NCBI GenBank assembly: GCA_007922305.1
Contig: ML677365.1
Span: forward strand, 13,105,931-13,169,930
From: Dermatemys mawii
Taxonomy: Eukaryota; Chordata; Testudines; Dermatemydidae
Reading direction: 5' to 3'
Length of the DNA: 64,000 nucleotides
In this document: piece by piece, positions 60,201 through 64,000 of the stretch
Position numbering within the stretch: the stretch's first letter is position 1
How the letters are laid out: every line of letters begins with the position of its first letter
The notes under the pieces: model-generated
What the model saw: only the letters and a program-made list of their open reading frames with translations
Told to the model about the DNA's origin: nothing
Database searches by the model: none
Translations under genes and position numbers: made by a program

Positions 60201-61811
60201 TGTGCAAGGGTGGCAGAAATGCACCTTATGCTCTTCCCGATTATTTTAAAACATTTCTATGTATTTTGCTTAGGCACCTTAACTAGAGGAAGCTTCAAAT
60301 TGGACAGTCTTCCACTGAGGACCTTCTTCCACTCTTATGTGTACATACCCAAAGGAACAGTTTTAAAAATTTACAAGTTGAGTATTGCACATATGCTATA
60401 AAACTGTGTGCTTCTTGCATCAACAGTTCTCAGAATACCAAATATACCACATTTAAAAACTCAGAAGCACTTGCCCCTACCATACCACCTCTGTGACTTT
60501 TAATCAGGATAGCCATAATGGATACTAATTATTTCAACAAGTTCCTCATTTTGACCCCTATCCCTCCGGTTGTACACAACCAGAGTGTACTAGAGGGTCA
60601 CATAACTACCTAGATTAGAGAACTTTCAGTTCAGACCTATAGTACTAATTTTGTTATAGTCAGTATCTAAATAGAAAGCTTTCAAAATAGAAAACTCTTT
60701 TATAGATCAGTTTTGAATACAGAAACTGTGTTTTTACTTAAGACTTCAGGCCGCAGCTTTCTGTTTAATCTTTCTTCATAGAAAAGATTAAGCACTAAAA
60801 TCTTTCAGTGTTTGCATAGTTATGTTCTAGCTATTAAAAGACCCCATGTTTTCAGCCTAGTGCTTATACATTTGTGTGGAATTTTAAAGCTGTAAGTGCA
60901 GGGCTATAAATGGATGGAATTTATAAACCTTTCCTGTTCTTTTATTTAAAAAAATACGAAATCATATATTCATGTAGTGTTGGTTAATGTGAACTCTTAT
61001 ATGTAAGGAATCAAAGGGCCTCATACTAATGTTAACTTAGCCATTTTACACTATTAACAAGAATACAAATGTGCATCTTAACACTTGTTCTTCAGATGTT
61101 GATCTTTAAAACAAAATTATCAGACTGCCATGAATACATTGCAACGCAGACAAAGTATTTACCACAGTAATACTGTTTTATTCATCTGTCAAATGAATGG
61201 GCTAGTTGGCAGAGTTTTGAAAGGCTGTCATAAATAATGCAGCATATTTAACATGTCTGAATTAAGGATCTTATGCTAATTTCAACTTTTTAGGTCCTTT
61301 ATCATAATTACCGTAACATTATAAGAACAGTTTTCTGGTACTTTAATACTCGGAATTTTTAACATATGGAATAAACAAATATGATTAGGAATGAATTAAC
61401 ATGACTAAGAAAGTCATAGTTTTAATAGACTTTTTAGTTTATTTTTGTTGATATGGAACAGCTTTACTGTTTGATACAGATTTATTAGCAAAACATTGAA
61501 GTGGCATTGAGAAATTCTGTCTTGCTACTCTGATTTCAAACAGTGTTAAAATCAAGCTAAATTTTACTTTGTTTAAATTTTGATTTGAATAATAGTACAC
61601 TTTTGCAAAGTGTGTGTTAGGCATAAAGTAAGATCTCTGCTATATTTAGATGAAATGTTTCAGGTTTCTTGATACTTATTATTTTGTTGTCATTTAAGAA
61701 CGACGACGGTCTACTCCCGCTCCGAAAGAAGAAGAGAAAGTGAATGAAGAGCAATGGTCTCTTAGGGAAGTTGTGTTTGTAGAAGACGTTAAGAATGTTC
61801 CTGTTGGCAAG
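12158..61811 (+). CDS. UBR5: UBR5, E3 ubiquitin-protein ligase (partial gene: 15 internal coding exons)
   Basis: UBR5 is a nuclear HECT-family E3 ligase and N-degron recognin that extends ubiquitin chains, including K48-linked ones, on many substrates. It acts in transcription control, the DNA damage response and protein quality control. The window encodes roughly residues 22-669 (human numbering): the start of the N-terminal RCC1-like beta-propeller, a Gly/Ser/Arg-rich linker, the UBA domain (exons 6-7), an acidic/Ser-rich stretch, further propeller blades and a basic nuclear-localisation motif. The exons are 12158-12202, 12657-12738, 12900-12976, 13789-13908, 20304-20493, 24514-24673, 31210-31359, 33356 or 33374-33567, 39161-39277, 39362-39472, 42771-42925, 50956-51073, 55387-55571, 59481-59590 and 61699-61811. 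Phases join without a break and I see no internal stop. The start codon exon, UBR box, MLLE and HECT domains lie outside. Numbering assumes one upstream coding exon, as in human. Confidence 0.97.
12203..12656 (+). other. UBR5: Intron 2 of UBR5
   Basis: 454 bp, A/T-rich, with no recognisable repeat or RNA gene. It ends ATTTTCAG. Confidence 0.9.
12657..12738 (+). CDS. UBR5: UBR5 exon 3
   Basis: 82 bp. It completes Ser36 and encodes [20 protein letters not shown] then HAAFLLE, about residues 36-63, ending on a codon boundary with donor GTAAAT. The hydrophobic pattern [11 protein letters not shown] followed by a Gly turn in the next exon fits a beta-propeller blade. It appears identical to human at protein level. 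Confidence 0.96.
12739..12899 (+). other. UBR5: Intron 3 of UBR5
   Basis: A short 161-bp intron, A/T-rich, ending in a T-rich tract and AAAAATAG. It contains nothing else. Confidence 0.9.
12900..12976 (+). CDS. UBR5: UBR5 exon 4
   Basis: 77 bp encoding [20 protein letters not shown] then PDNND and the first two bases of Gly89, about residues 64-89. The donor is GTAAGA. It continues the first propeller blade. Confidence 0.96.
12977..13788 (+). other. UBR5: Intron 4 of UBR5
   Basis: 812 bp with no identifiable repeat family. Open frames on the - strand at 13037-13363 do not resemble any protein I know. It ends TTACTTTCAG. Confidence 0.85.
13789..13908 (+). CDS. UBR5: UBR5 exon 5
   Basis: 120 bp, about residues 89-129. 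It begins [20 protein letters not shown] and continues [20 protein letters not shown]. This is a flexible Ser/Gly/Arg-rich segment, a plausible phosphorylation target but with no assigned domain. It differs slightly from human, which I recall as SKLNSSSG and GRLAGNTLG. The donor is GTAAGT after GG. Confidence 0.96.
14880..16448. mobile_element. Non-coding DNA element carrying a nested Harbinger derivative
   Basis: The left end TTCCCTCTAA and right end (reverse complement TTCCCTATAAG) look like short inverted termini. Sequence belonging to this repeat (AAATTATGAAATGTATAG, CAGGCTGCAGCAGCTCC) lies right of the 15001-15710 insertion. I could not find a convincing target duplication, so the boundaries and class (possibly hAT) are tentative. 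Confidence 0.4.
15001..15710 (-). mobile_element. Harbinger deletion derivative related to the 44.8-49.2 kb element
   Basis: The termini GGCCATGGTTACACT and, reverse-complemented, GGCCTTGGTTACGCT are flanked by ATA (14998-15000 and 15711-15713). Its left 200 bp match the reverse complement of the right end of the large Harbinger element: TTATAGCGCT, TGTCCACACTGA, GGCCACATTTGCGGCACTT, ATCCCA. Its right end matches the reverse complement of that element's left end (CACTTTATA...CACTATAAAGCC, CTATAACCTACT, CAAGGCAC). It therefore lies in inverted orientation and lacks both genes. It contains a (TG)n run near 15231-15246. Confidence 0.85.
18061..18685. mobile_element. Palindromic miniature DNA element
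   Basis: The right end reads, in reverse complement, GGCCCTACCAAATTCAGGTCC-like; the left end begins ACCAAATCTAAGACTATG. The interior has inverted GCTCTGAAGGCAGTGC blocks and GACCCAAAAGGGAGTTACA near the left side, mirrored by TTTTTGGGTCAGGACTCC at the right. A second, truncated copy in opposite orientation lies at 52908-53117. The superfamily is not settled, possibly hAT. Confidence 0.6.
18730..19309. mobile_element. TA-flanked (Tc1/mariner-like) miniature element
   Basis: The inverted termini CTCCTGGGGAAAT at both ends are immediately flanked by TA (18728-18729 and 19310-19311), the hallmark of Tc1/mariner insertion. It is 580 bp and non-coding. Frames crossing it on the - strand are not supported. 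Inner terminal sequence is TTCTGTGC / GCACAGAAT-like on both sides. Confidence 0.65.
19414..19678. mobile_element. Harbinger-type miniature element
   Basis: The ends GGACATGCCTACACTT and AGTCTTGTCTACACTT (right, reverse complement) are imperfect inverted repeats, flanked by TAA on the left and TTA on the right. The interior contains mirrored TCTCCCATTGACTT and AAGTCAATGGGAGA blocks. It belongs to the same broad type as 50163-50862. Confidence 0.6.
20304..20493 (+). CDS. UBR5: UBR5 exon 6
   Basis: 190 bp, about residues 129-192. It begins [20 protein letters not shown] and ends [17 protein letters not shown]. The first half is a Gly/Ser/Arg-rich, likely disordered linker (also [16 protein letters not shown]). 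The PEELISQ end starts helix 1 of the UBA domain, completed in the next exon. It ends on a codon boundary with donor GTAGGT. Confidence 0.97.
20494..24513 (+). other. UBR5: Intron 6 of UBR5
   Basis: 4.0 kb. The only repeat I can name is the solo LTR at 22637-23370. The stretches 20494-22636 and 23371-24513 contain no recognisable gene or repeat. The intron ends GCATTTTACAG. Confidence 0.85.
22637..23370. mobile_element. Solo LTR
   Basis: It begins TGTAGCAGAGTGGC and ends CCCCACTACA, giving TGTAG/CTACA inverted ends typical of an LTR. The flanks GTCCC (22632-22636) and GCCCC (23371-23375) are a 5-bp target duplication with one mismatch. It is 734 bp, C-rich and without flanking retroviral genes. 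The 191-codon frame at 22646-23221 is low in complexity, has no known domain and lies wholly inside the LTR, so I do not call it a gene. Orientation is uncertain. Confidence 0.7.
24514..24673 (+). CDS. UBR5: UBR5 exon 7 (UBA domain)
   Basis: 160 bp, about residues 193-246, beginning [20 protein letters not shown] and continuing [20 protein letters not shown]. This is most of the ubiquitin-binding UBA domain (human about 184-226). The typical UBA pattern of a loop (QGKSR), helix 2 ([12 protein letters not shown]) and helix 3 ([10 protein letters not shown]) is visible. An acidic tail, [10 protein letters not shown], follows. The last base is G of Glu246. The donor GTTTGT is weaker than average. 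Confidence 0.97.
24674..31209 (+). other. UBR5: Intron 7 of UBR5, long and repeat-poor
   Basis: 6.5 kb with a single identifiable repeat, the CR1 fragment at 29430-29918. I find no exon, tRNA or convincing hairpin RNA. A poly-A/poly-G run lies at about 27500-27518. It ends GTCTCCTCTTATAG. Confidence 0.85.
29430..29918 (+). mobile_element. CR1 LINE 3' end fragment, sense
   Basis: The + strand reads as the last part of CR1: GACTGGGAAAGGTCATCTTAG, ATAGAGATCTATAAAATTATG, CAAGTTTAAAACAGAAGGAAG, TTCTTCACACAATGCACAG. It ends TATGGTCATTTTTATGTTCTT, the CR1 3' tail. It is 5'-truncated and non-coding. It corresponds to the reverse complement of the CR1 tail at 6002-6160 and 6719-7100. Confidence 0.85.
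31210..31359 (+). CDS. UBR5: UBR5 exon 8
   Basis: 150 bp, about residues 246-295, beginning (E)[19 protein letters not shown] and ending [13 protein letters not shown]. It follows the UBA domain and is rich in Ser and Asp. The last base G is shared with either Val (long form) or Glu (short form) at the next exon. Donor GTAATT. Confidence 0.97.
31360..33355 (+). other. UBR5: Intron 8 of UBR5
   Basis: 2.0 kb, A/T-rich, without a named transposon. An A-rich simple tract lies at about 32707-32760. It ends either at CCAG (33352-33355) or, for the short form, at CTTAG (33369-33373). Confidence 0.85.
32707..32760. repeat. A-rich simple repeat
   Basis: Runs of A interrupted by single C or G (AAAAAC, AACAACAAC). 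Low complexity with no other signal. Confidence 0.8.
33356..33373 (+). promoter_or_regulatory. UBR5: Alternative 3' splice-site extension of exon 9
   Basis: The 18 nt TTCTCCTTCTTCCCTTAG lie between a distal AG (33354-33355) and the proximal AG (33372-33373). They act as the polypyrimidine tract of the proximal acceptor. If the distal acceptor is used, they encode VLLLPL in frame. Confidence 0.75.
33356..33567 (+). CDS. UBR5: UBR5 exon 9, with two in-frame acceptors
   Basis: The short form (33374-33567, 194 bp) encodes [20 protein letters not shown], then [13 protein letters not shown] and on to [10 protein letters not shown], about residues 302-366. Starting at 33356 instead adds 18 nt and encodes VLLLPL. 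Human UBR5, as I recall, exists with and without exactly that hexapeptide. The Arg/Glu-rich start suggests a helix or coiled segment. The C-terminal WWPDK leads into the propeller. Donor GTACTG. Confidence 0.95.
34060..35560 (+). pseudogene. DIRS-type retrotransposon fragment (5' region, gag-like, RT end)
   Basis: The stretch opens with GTATTCTTTGAGTAG and GTGTGCATGCTCAGCGC, resembling the terminal region of turtle DIRS-like elements. Near 35390-35500 a broken + strand frame reads [12 protein letters not shown] then IEALLDST, like the reverse-transcriptase end of DIRS elements (usually EKSTLTP...IEFIGA.LDS). Gag-like and RT-like parts are brought together by an internal deletion, with multiple stops. 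No terminal repeats or target duplication were identified. The family call is by pattern memory only. Confidence 0.5.
36634..36647. repeat. (CA)n microsatellite
   Basis: Seven AC units following CGCGCACATGCGT. Confidence 0.85.
39161..39277 (+). CDS. UBR5: UBR5 exon 10
   Basis: 117 bp, 39 codons, about residues 367-405. It begins [20 protein letters not shown] and ends [20 protein letters not shown]. This is a propeller blade of the RCC1-like type ([20 protein letters not shown]). Compared with the human protein as I recall it (TKFICIG, SELLAVS), it has conservative changes Thr to Ile, Cys to Ser and Leu to Val. Both ends are on codon boundaries. Confidence 0.97.
39278..39361 (+). other. UBR5: Intron 10 of UBR5 (84 bp)
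   Basis: A very short intron with donor GTACTG and acceptor CTTTCAAAG. The acceptor has a purine-rich -3/-4 and is weaker than its neighbours. Confidence 0.9.
39362..39472 (+). CDS. UBR5: UBR5 exon 11
   Basis: 111 bp, 37 codons, about residues 406-442. It begins [20 protein letters not shown] and ends [17 protein letters not shown]. It is the next propeller blade. Met replaces the Thr of human PRATF. Donor GTATGA. Confidence 0.97.
39938..42481 (+). mobile_element. DNA transposon with CACTG termini, one long decayed gene
   Basis: The left end starts CACTGCTCTACAG, and the right end reads CACTGGTCTACAA in reverse complement. The inverted repeats extend imperfectly for about 120 bp; for example GCTTCTGAAATAAATG versus GCTTCAGAGATAAAATG, and TTGATTGGCT versus CTGATTGGCT. 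TAA flanks both sides (39935-39937, 42482-42484). CACTG ends and a 3-bp duplication suggest the CACTA/Mirage/Chapaev group, but the protein does not let me assign it firmly. Confidence 0.8.
40448..42121 (+). pseudogene. Transposase-like gene of the CACTG element, three nonsense codons
   Basis: One + strand frame of 558 codons from ATG 40448 to TGA 42119-42121, interrupted only by TGA at 40778-40780 (where W is expected after KKK), TAG at 41774-41776 and TGA at 41804-41806. There are no frameshifts. The N-terminal third has Cys pairs ([21 protein letters not shown]), probably zinc-binding. The middle has RLFIDSS and QLCGDLKV, and the C-terminal part GERFHQD, which could be the acidic residues of an RNase-H-like DDE/D core. 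A further CxxC (CCFLCEW) lies between. I recall close relatives as uncharacterised repeated proteins in other animals. Assignment as transposase is an inference. Confidence 0.7.
42771..42925 (+). CDS. UBR5: UBR5 exon 12
   Basis: 155 bp, about residues 443-494. It begins [20 protein letters not shown] and ends [15 protein letters not shown] plus TG of Trp494. Human has LENSLYWW here, so Ser to Asn is the visible change. Donor GTAAGT. Confidence 0.97.
43121..43290 (+). repeat. SINE remnant (MIR/CORE-SINE-like)
   Basis: It reads AGCATTGGACCTGGCAGG, CTGGGTTTATTCCTGGCTCT, GCCACAAGCTTCC and ATTTTGTAAAATGGGATA, the order of a tRNA-derived SINE of MIR type. It is old and diverged. The tRNA-like head is not a functional tRNA. 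Confidence 0.6.
45305..45851 (+). CDS. Harbinger Myb/SANT-like DNA-binding protein, exon 1
   Basis: From ATG 45305 the frame reads [20 protein letters not shown], then [17 protein letters not shown], and continues to [17 protein letters not shown]. This is a Myb/SANT-like trihelix domain of the kind that partners PIF/Harbinger transposase and binds transposon ends. The spaced aromatics W (PAWSN), W (SCWGEE) and Y (CRFYKEL) are visible. An acidic tract ([17 protein letters not shown]) follows. The frame stays open past a candidate donor, GAG|GTAAAG, at 45851/45852. Splicing to 46773 joins phase 1 to phase 1 and gives a 370-residue protein with no stop. A later ATG (45320) is a possible alternative start. 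Confidence 0.75.
45760..46101 (+). repeat. Tandem duplication across the Myb-gene splice donor
   Basis: About 45760-45902 and 45951-46101 are near copies: GCATGCAGCCAGGAGCTCT, CCACAGCGTCCGGCGGTTG, CAGGGGCCAGCTCAGCAG, GGTAAAGCTGCTTTTCTATG and GCAGCTTGGGGTGGAAAGGG. Each contains a GGTAAAGC donor (45852 and 46051), so two donor sites are available. Confidence 0.8.
46116..46298 (-). CDS. Small antisense ORF in the Myb-gene intron (hypothetical)
   Basis: An ATG-to-TAG frame of 60 residues on the - strand, beginning [20 protein letters not shown] and continuing [40 protein letters not shown]. The composition is balanced, with an amphipathic charged C-terminal half, unlike the Pro/Arg-rich artefacts elsewhere in the window. 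It has no family I recognise and no identified promoter or splice partner. It could be a third Harbinger product, the last exon of a longer - strand gene, or chance. Confidence 0.35.
   Translation of the reverse strand: MLPPPIVAQWQGLVTVTGTTLALPENLRRRIASALIETFEEITDDDYREVIHYINALFHM
46449..46635 (+). repeat. Second tandem duplication inside the Myb gene
   Basis: Two copies of a unit of about 100 bp: GGCTCCTGCCACTTCCCGGC... and GGCTCCTGCAACGTACCGGC..., each followed by a C-rich run and CCACAGCTTTTCAGGGCAGG. It lies between the predicted Myb exons. Confidence 0.75.
46773..47338 (+). CDS. Harbinger Myb/SANT-like protein, final exon
   Basis: The acceptor TTTTATTTTAG precedes 46773. In the joined frame it reads [20 protein letters not shown], then [18 protein letters not shown], a long charged helix ([40 protein letters not shown]) and a Pro/Tyr-rich tail. 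The helix probably mediates oligomerisation or contact with the transposase, as proposed for Harbinger Myb-like partners. It ends at TGA 47336-47338, with a poly(A) signal at 47444. The internal exon-like segment 46381-46772 is also open in this frame from its acceptor, so an alternative exon is possible. Confidence 0.7.
47444..47449 (+). terminator. Poly(A) signal of the Harbinger Myb-like gene
   Basis: AATAAA about 105 bp after the Myb-like stop codon, within TCTCAATAAATGGG. Confidence 0.65.
47458..47463 (-). terminator. Poly(A) signal of the Harbinger transposase gene
   Basis: TTTATT on the + strand, AATAAA on the - strand, about 100 bp beyond the transposase stop. It lies 8 bp from the opposing signal at 47444-47449. 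Confidence 0.6.
47563..48804 (-). pseudogene. HARBI1-like DDE transposase, one internal stop
   Basis: A - strand frame from ATG 48804 (MNPELLRN) to the stop at 47563-47565, 413 codons, broken only by TGA at 48390-48388 (in [18 protein letters not shown], where R is usual). The order is an N-terminal helical region ([20 protein letters not shown]), a helix-turn-helix ([18 protein letters not shown]) and the DDE nuclease. Catalytic candidates are D in [13 protein letters not shown] in [10 protein letters not shown] and E in [20 protein letters not shown]1-type proteins cut and rejoin DNA at the element ends with their Myb-like partner. The frame also stays open upstream of 48804 without another ATG. 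Confidence 0.85.
50163..50862. mobile_element. Harbinger-type non-autonomous element, TAA target site
   Basis: The termini GGGCTTGTCTACTGT and GGGCTTGTCTACACTG (right, reverse complement) are flanked by TAA at 50160-50162 and 50863-50865. It is 700 bp. Its ends differ from those of the 44.8-kb element, so it belongs to another Harbinger family, the one represented at 530-705. Internal frames are not supported. Confidence 0.8.
50956..51073 (+). CDS. UBR5: UBR5 exon 13
   Basis: 118 bp, about residues 494-533. After completing Trp494 it reads [20 protein letters not shown] and [19 protein letters not shown]. The Lys/Arg-rich stretch [16 protein letters not shown] is a candidate basic or nuclear-localisation surface. 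It ends on a codon boundary with donor GTAAGT. Confidence 0.97.
52002..52860. mobile_element. Non-autonomous element with G-rich minisatellite, TTA target site
   Basis: The ends GGATTACCATCTGTC and GGTTACCATATTTC (right, reverse complement) are flanked by TTA at 51999-52001 and 52861-52863. This suggests a Harbinger-type insertion. The interior 52320-52760 is a degenerate G-rich tandem repeat built on TTGGATGGGTCGGGAGTTCT and GTCAGGGAGCGGGG. Long - strand frames here are Pro-rich artefacts of that repeat. Confidence 0.65.
52908..53117. mobile_element. Truncated copy of the palindromic miniature element
   Basis: It begins GGGCCCTACCAAATTCATGG and matches the reverse complement of the right end of the element at 18061-18685 (TTTTGGTAAATTTTATGGTC, CATAGGATTTTAAAA, CCCAACCCAAAAGGAGT). 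It is broken off near 53117, where the DIRS-like sequence begins. Confidence 0.6.
53118..54620 (+). pseudogene. DIRS-type retrotransposon relic with tyrosine recombinase
   Basis: Across several + strand frames the translation reads [75 protein letters not shown], then [20 protein letters not shown] and [12 protein letters not shown]. The Arg in SDIRALT, the HxxR of HSTR and the Tyr in MFHY fit the catalytic R..HxxR..Y of tyrosine recombinases used by DIRS elements to integrate a circular DNA intermediate. Stops (for example TGA in AKATGAAAG-type context near 53303) and at least two frameshifts make it inactive. The 3' part (54280-54620) is the non-coding end, with GAATGGAATGAACGTGAGCA. Confidence 0.65.
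55387..55571 (+). CDS. UBR5: UBR5 exon 14
   Basis: 185 bp, about residues 534-595. It begins [20 protein letters not shown] and continues [40 protein letters not shown]. Hydrophobic strands in [21 protein letters not shown] fit a propeller blade. The C-terminal part is charged. Thr replaces the human Ala in TTEAK. The last codon is split AA|G, donor GTAAGT. Confidence 0.97.
56540..56717. repeat. Foldback repeat with ~85-bp inverted arms
   Basis: The left arm (56540-56629) and right arm (56632-56717) are near-perfect inverted copies. Blocks include GTGGCACCTTAAAGACTAAC, TATTAGAGCATAAGCTTTCG and TGGGCTAATACCCACTTC and their reverse complements, with almost no spacer. The left flank GGGGTAGCCATGTTAGTCTG is the head of a widespread reptile/bird interspersed repeat, so this is probably two head-to-head copies or a foldback derivative of it. 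Confidence 0.85.
57112..57243. mobile_element. 132-bp hAT miniature element with perfect target duplication
   Basis: The ends CAGTGGTTTTCAATC and CTGTGATTTTCAACC (right, reverse complement) are flanked by identical 8-bp CAGTAAAA (57104-57111 and 57244-57251). This is the structure of a Charlie/hAT-type miniature. Confidence 0.88.
58466..59033. mobile_element. hAT-like non-autonomous element with G-rich interior
   Basis: The ends CAGGGTAGGGCAAAC and TAGGGGTGGGCAAAC (right, reverse complement) are flanked by identical CTTTAATA (58458-58465 and 59034-59041). The interior 58580-58930 is the same G-rich degenerate minisatellite seen at 52320-52760 and (in the opposite orientation) 2820-3060. A 136-codon - strand frame here is Pro-rich and repeat-derived. 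Confidence 0.88.
59481..59590 (+). CDS. UBR5: UBR5 exon 15
   Basis: 110 bp, about residues 595-632. It begins [20 protein letters not shown] and continues [16 protein letters not shown]. It is Ser/Pro-rich and probably disordered. PVKTE contains a psi-K-x-E pattern compatible with SUMO attachment, and PPPSP a proline-directed phospho-site; both are motif readings only. It ends with A of Lys632, donor GTAAGT. Confidence 0.97.
59591..61698 (+). other. UBR5: Intron 15 of UBR5
   Basis: 2.1 kb, A/T-rich, with no identified transposon. A T-rich simple tract lies at about 59821-59860. It ends GTTGTCATTTAAG. Confidence 0.88.
59821..59860. repeat. T-rich simple repeat
   Basis: Runs of T separated by single A. 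Low complexity. Confidence 0.85.
61699..61811 (+). CDS. UBR5: UBR5 exon 16
   Basis: 113 bp, about residues 632-669. With the split Lys it reads [20 protein letters not shown], then [28 protein letters not shown] is a classical basic nuclear-localisation motif, consistent with the mainly nuclear location of UBR5. The following strand [10 protein letters not shown] starts another folded segment. It ends on a codon boundary, donor GTTTGT. Confidence 0.97.
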
Positions 61812-62784
61812 GTTTGTTTTAAAATGAATTCTCATTGCTTTCCTTTTAATTGCTATGAAACCACCTTTCTTTTTGATTGGCTGACTGTACAGTAGTTTTT
61901 ACTTTGGCTGTAAAGTGGCCCAGTTCTGGGGACAAATGGGAATATTGTTCATGCTTCTTCACAGCATATTGTCATATTTTAACTTTTGTTCTTAATGCAG
62001 TCAATGATGGTTATCATCTGCAAACACACTCTGAGTCCAATATGCTGACTGTGAAAGTAGTAGTCTTTGATTTTCCCTGGTCTTGATCCAAGCCTAGCAT
62101 TGCAAGAAAAGCACAAAGATTTGCCCTTGCTCAAAAGTCTTTGCACTGGAAGGAACATTAGCCCTCTGGTCTGTCCAGCAAAATAAACTATATTTTTTTG
62201 AGACAGCATCACCTGAAAATTTGCTTGGACAAATTTGTTGGTGAAATGGGACCCCAGAAAACAAACAAGAACAAGGTTTGGAGTAGAAATAAACTGACAT
62301 GTTTGCTGGAGACTGGGAATAATTTTATTTCACTTCTTACTGAATGGCATCATCAGGACATTTTACTTCATTCAAGAACACCAGTTTGTCTGGTCTTGTA
62401 TATCTCAGGACCCCAAGCTCTGCTCTGTACCCACATGTGAAGGTGAACCTGCCTTCAGAGATCTTGCGCAGGATCAAGGGTGCCAAAGAGGGAGTACTGT
62501 CTCTACACTGTACTGCCCTTTGTTTCCAATGCTCCTTTGGTTCTGGCTTTGTGAAATTAGTTGGGAGGGATGAGGTCATTTGGGCATGTTCTGCTGTATT
62601 CTCCAAACTTGCAGAAAAGTCAGCACAATTTGTAGTAAACTGCAGAAACTTACACTGCTTCCATTTCTGAAAGGGGAAGATCCCATGAAGAATTTCCACT
62701 TCCTTGTACGGGTTATTGCTTCATAGGGAAGCATTGAGTAGTTTATGTAAGAACACTCGAAAGCATTTGCAGGTTTCTCTTGAG

Positions 62785-63030
62785 GAGACAGTGTGTTCTA
62801 TTGGATAGGGCACTGGACTGGGAGTCAGGATACTTGAATTCTGTTACTATTTCTGCCACTGTTGTGGTCTATGACTTTGCAAAAGCCATTTCATCTATTT
62901 GGCTTTTGTCTGTCTCTTTTGTTTAGATTGTAAGCTTTTCAAGGCAGGGACAGTTTCTCACTGTGTGTGTAAAGTACTTGGCACAATGGTGCTAAATCTT
63001 GGGTGACTGTAATACAAATAAATGAGGTTG
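62785..63030 (+). repeat. SINE remnant (MIR-like, with conserved tail)
   Basis: It reads GGATAGGGCACTGGACTGGG, GTCAGGATACTTGAATTCTG and TTTCTGCCACTG (tRNA-derived head and core), then GATTGTAAGCTTTTCAAGGC, AGGGACAG, GTACTTGGCACAATGG and AATACAAATAAATGA (tail). The order and words match an old amniote SINE. Confidence 0.6.
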
Positions 63031-63225
63031 AATTTGTGTTGTGCTCACAGTTTTTGTGATGGGCAAATATAGCAATCTTTCTGCCTGTAAATTTTTACAG
63101 TTTACAGATGTCCACCAATTGCTAGTAAAGAGGCCCACCCCTCAGGACTACTCAGTCACCTTCACTGTGTTGTTTTTTTTTAATGTATAAACTAGATGGC
63201 ACCACCATGGCACCTAGATGGCACC

Positions 63226-63265
63226 ACAATAATAAAAACAACAATAAAACAACAATAAAAACAAT
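63226..63265. repeat. A-rich (AAT/AAC)n simple repeat
   Basis: Alternating AATAAAAAC and AACAATAAA units. Low complexity. Confidence 0.8.
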
Positions 63266-64000
63266 GTTTCTAAAAGTAAAACTGTAAAATGTTCAAGCTA
63301 TCAAAAAGAAGGGAACAGGTCCAGCTGATCTTTACCCAGCCCACCAGTCCCAGTGCTTTCAAGAATGCTTCCCACCTTCTCCAGTAATATCTGCAGACTC
63401 TCCTTTGTCTGAAATAGAAATTAAGCCTACAAAACCTATTCCTCTCTTCCAAGAAATGGTATCACGCATGAATGAATAGTTGGGGAAAAAATAATTTCTC
63501 AGTCTCCAATTCCTGTATAACCAATCAAAACAATCACACAGTTGTACTGCTGTTATTCATGTCCGTCCTTTTAGCCTCGTTTTTCTAATCATGAGATATC
63601 AAATTGACTTATTTTAGAATGCAAACTCTTGATGGCCAGGAATGTGTTTTACGCACGGTATTCATTTATGGAACTGTTTTAATATCCATTTATATATCTC
63701 AGATTGTAAATACTTTAAGGTAGGGAAGCATTACTTTGATATTTATATAGCACTGTAAAATGTACTATGCAATGTACAATTCCAGTCAATTTTAAATTGC
63801 AAGCAATAGTATAAAAATAGATGAAAAAATAAAGATTTAGATAAACAGTAGCTTCCAGAACCCAGCATGCAAAAATAGAATGCACTTGTAATGTCCAGTG
63901 TAAGAGGGCAGAGAAATGCAAGTTGCAACCTTACTGATTCAGATTGCTTAGCTTCTTTCTGTCTGAAGTTGTGTAGAACAAATTGGGGACATTCTTAATG

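Larger units (their letters stand above)
61812..64000 (+). other. UBR5: Intron 16 of UBR5 (5' part)
   Basis: I see no further UBR5 exon; the next coding block in human begins VLKVDGAYVAVKFPG, which is absent. The content is a SINE remnant (62785-63030), an A-rich simple repeat near 63226-63265 and a possible second old SINE tail at about 63600-63790. Confidence 0.85.

Noticed and set aside
62785..62900. tRNA-like sequence
   Set aside because: It is the diverged head of an old SINE with no intact cloverleaf or tRNA context.
61812..64000. A further UBR5 exon after 61811
   Set aside because: No frame encodes the expected VLKVDGAYVAVKF block. The window ends in the intron.
1..64000. CRISPR arrays, operons or other prokaryote-type systems
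   Set aside because: The gene structure is intron-split with GT/AG borders, and all repeats are eukaryotic transposons, SINEs or simple repeats.

Overview
The window is nuclear DNA of a vertebrate, most likely a turtle (Testudines). It contains one protein-coding host gene, part of UBR5, on the + strand. UBR5 is the large HECT-type E3 ubiquitin ligase also called EDD or hyd. Fifteen coding exons between 12158 and 61811 translate to a nearly human-identical UBR5 N-terminal region, about residues 22-669 of roughly 2,800. All have GT/AG borders and compatible phases. The first coding exon lies upstream of the window. The UBR box, MLLE and HECT domains lie downstream. The turtle assignment is an inference from the repeats: CR1 LINEs, Harbinger elements with a Myb/SANT partner gene, DIRS-type relics, and solo LTRs and miniature hAT/Harbinger elements of a type I associate with chelonian genomes.

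Layout: 1-12157 is intronic (end of intron 1) and repeat-rich. It has a solo LTR (5137-5940), a 3-kb antisense CR1 with a nested hAT-like element, and several miniature elements. Exons 2-5 cluster at 12158-13908. Intron 5 (13909-20303) holds a nested Harbinger miniature element, a palindromic element and a TA-flanked miniature element. Intron 6 holds a solo LTR. Exons 6-9 lie at 20304-33567, and intron 7 is long and repeat-poor. Exon 9 has two candidate acceptors 18 nt apart, matching a known UBR5 isoform difference. Intron 9 carries a DIRS-like fragment. Exons 10-11 are separated by only 84 bp. Intron 11 carries a 2.5-kb DNA transposon with CACTG termini whose single long reading frame is broken only by three nonsense codons. 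Intron 12 carries a 4.3-kb, nearly intact two-gene Harbinger transposon. Intron 13 carries a DIRS-type tyrosine recombinase relic. Introns 14-16 carry a foldback element, two hAT miniatures with perfect 8-bp target duplications, and SINE remnants.

The most notable non-host system is the Harbinger element at about 44842-49168. A + strand Myb/SANT-like gene is open across a predicted intron (370 codons). A - strand HARBI1-like DDE transposase has a single internal stop. The two genes converge on back-to-back poly(A) signals, and the element ends carry repeated AGCGCT motifs. A 710-bp deletion derivative of the same family sits in reverse orientation in intron 5 of the same host gene. A 60-codon antisense ORF inside the Myb-gene intron has a protein-like composition and may be undescribed.

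All calls rest on reading the sequence. No alignment or database search was run.
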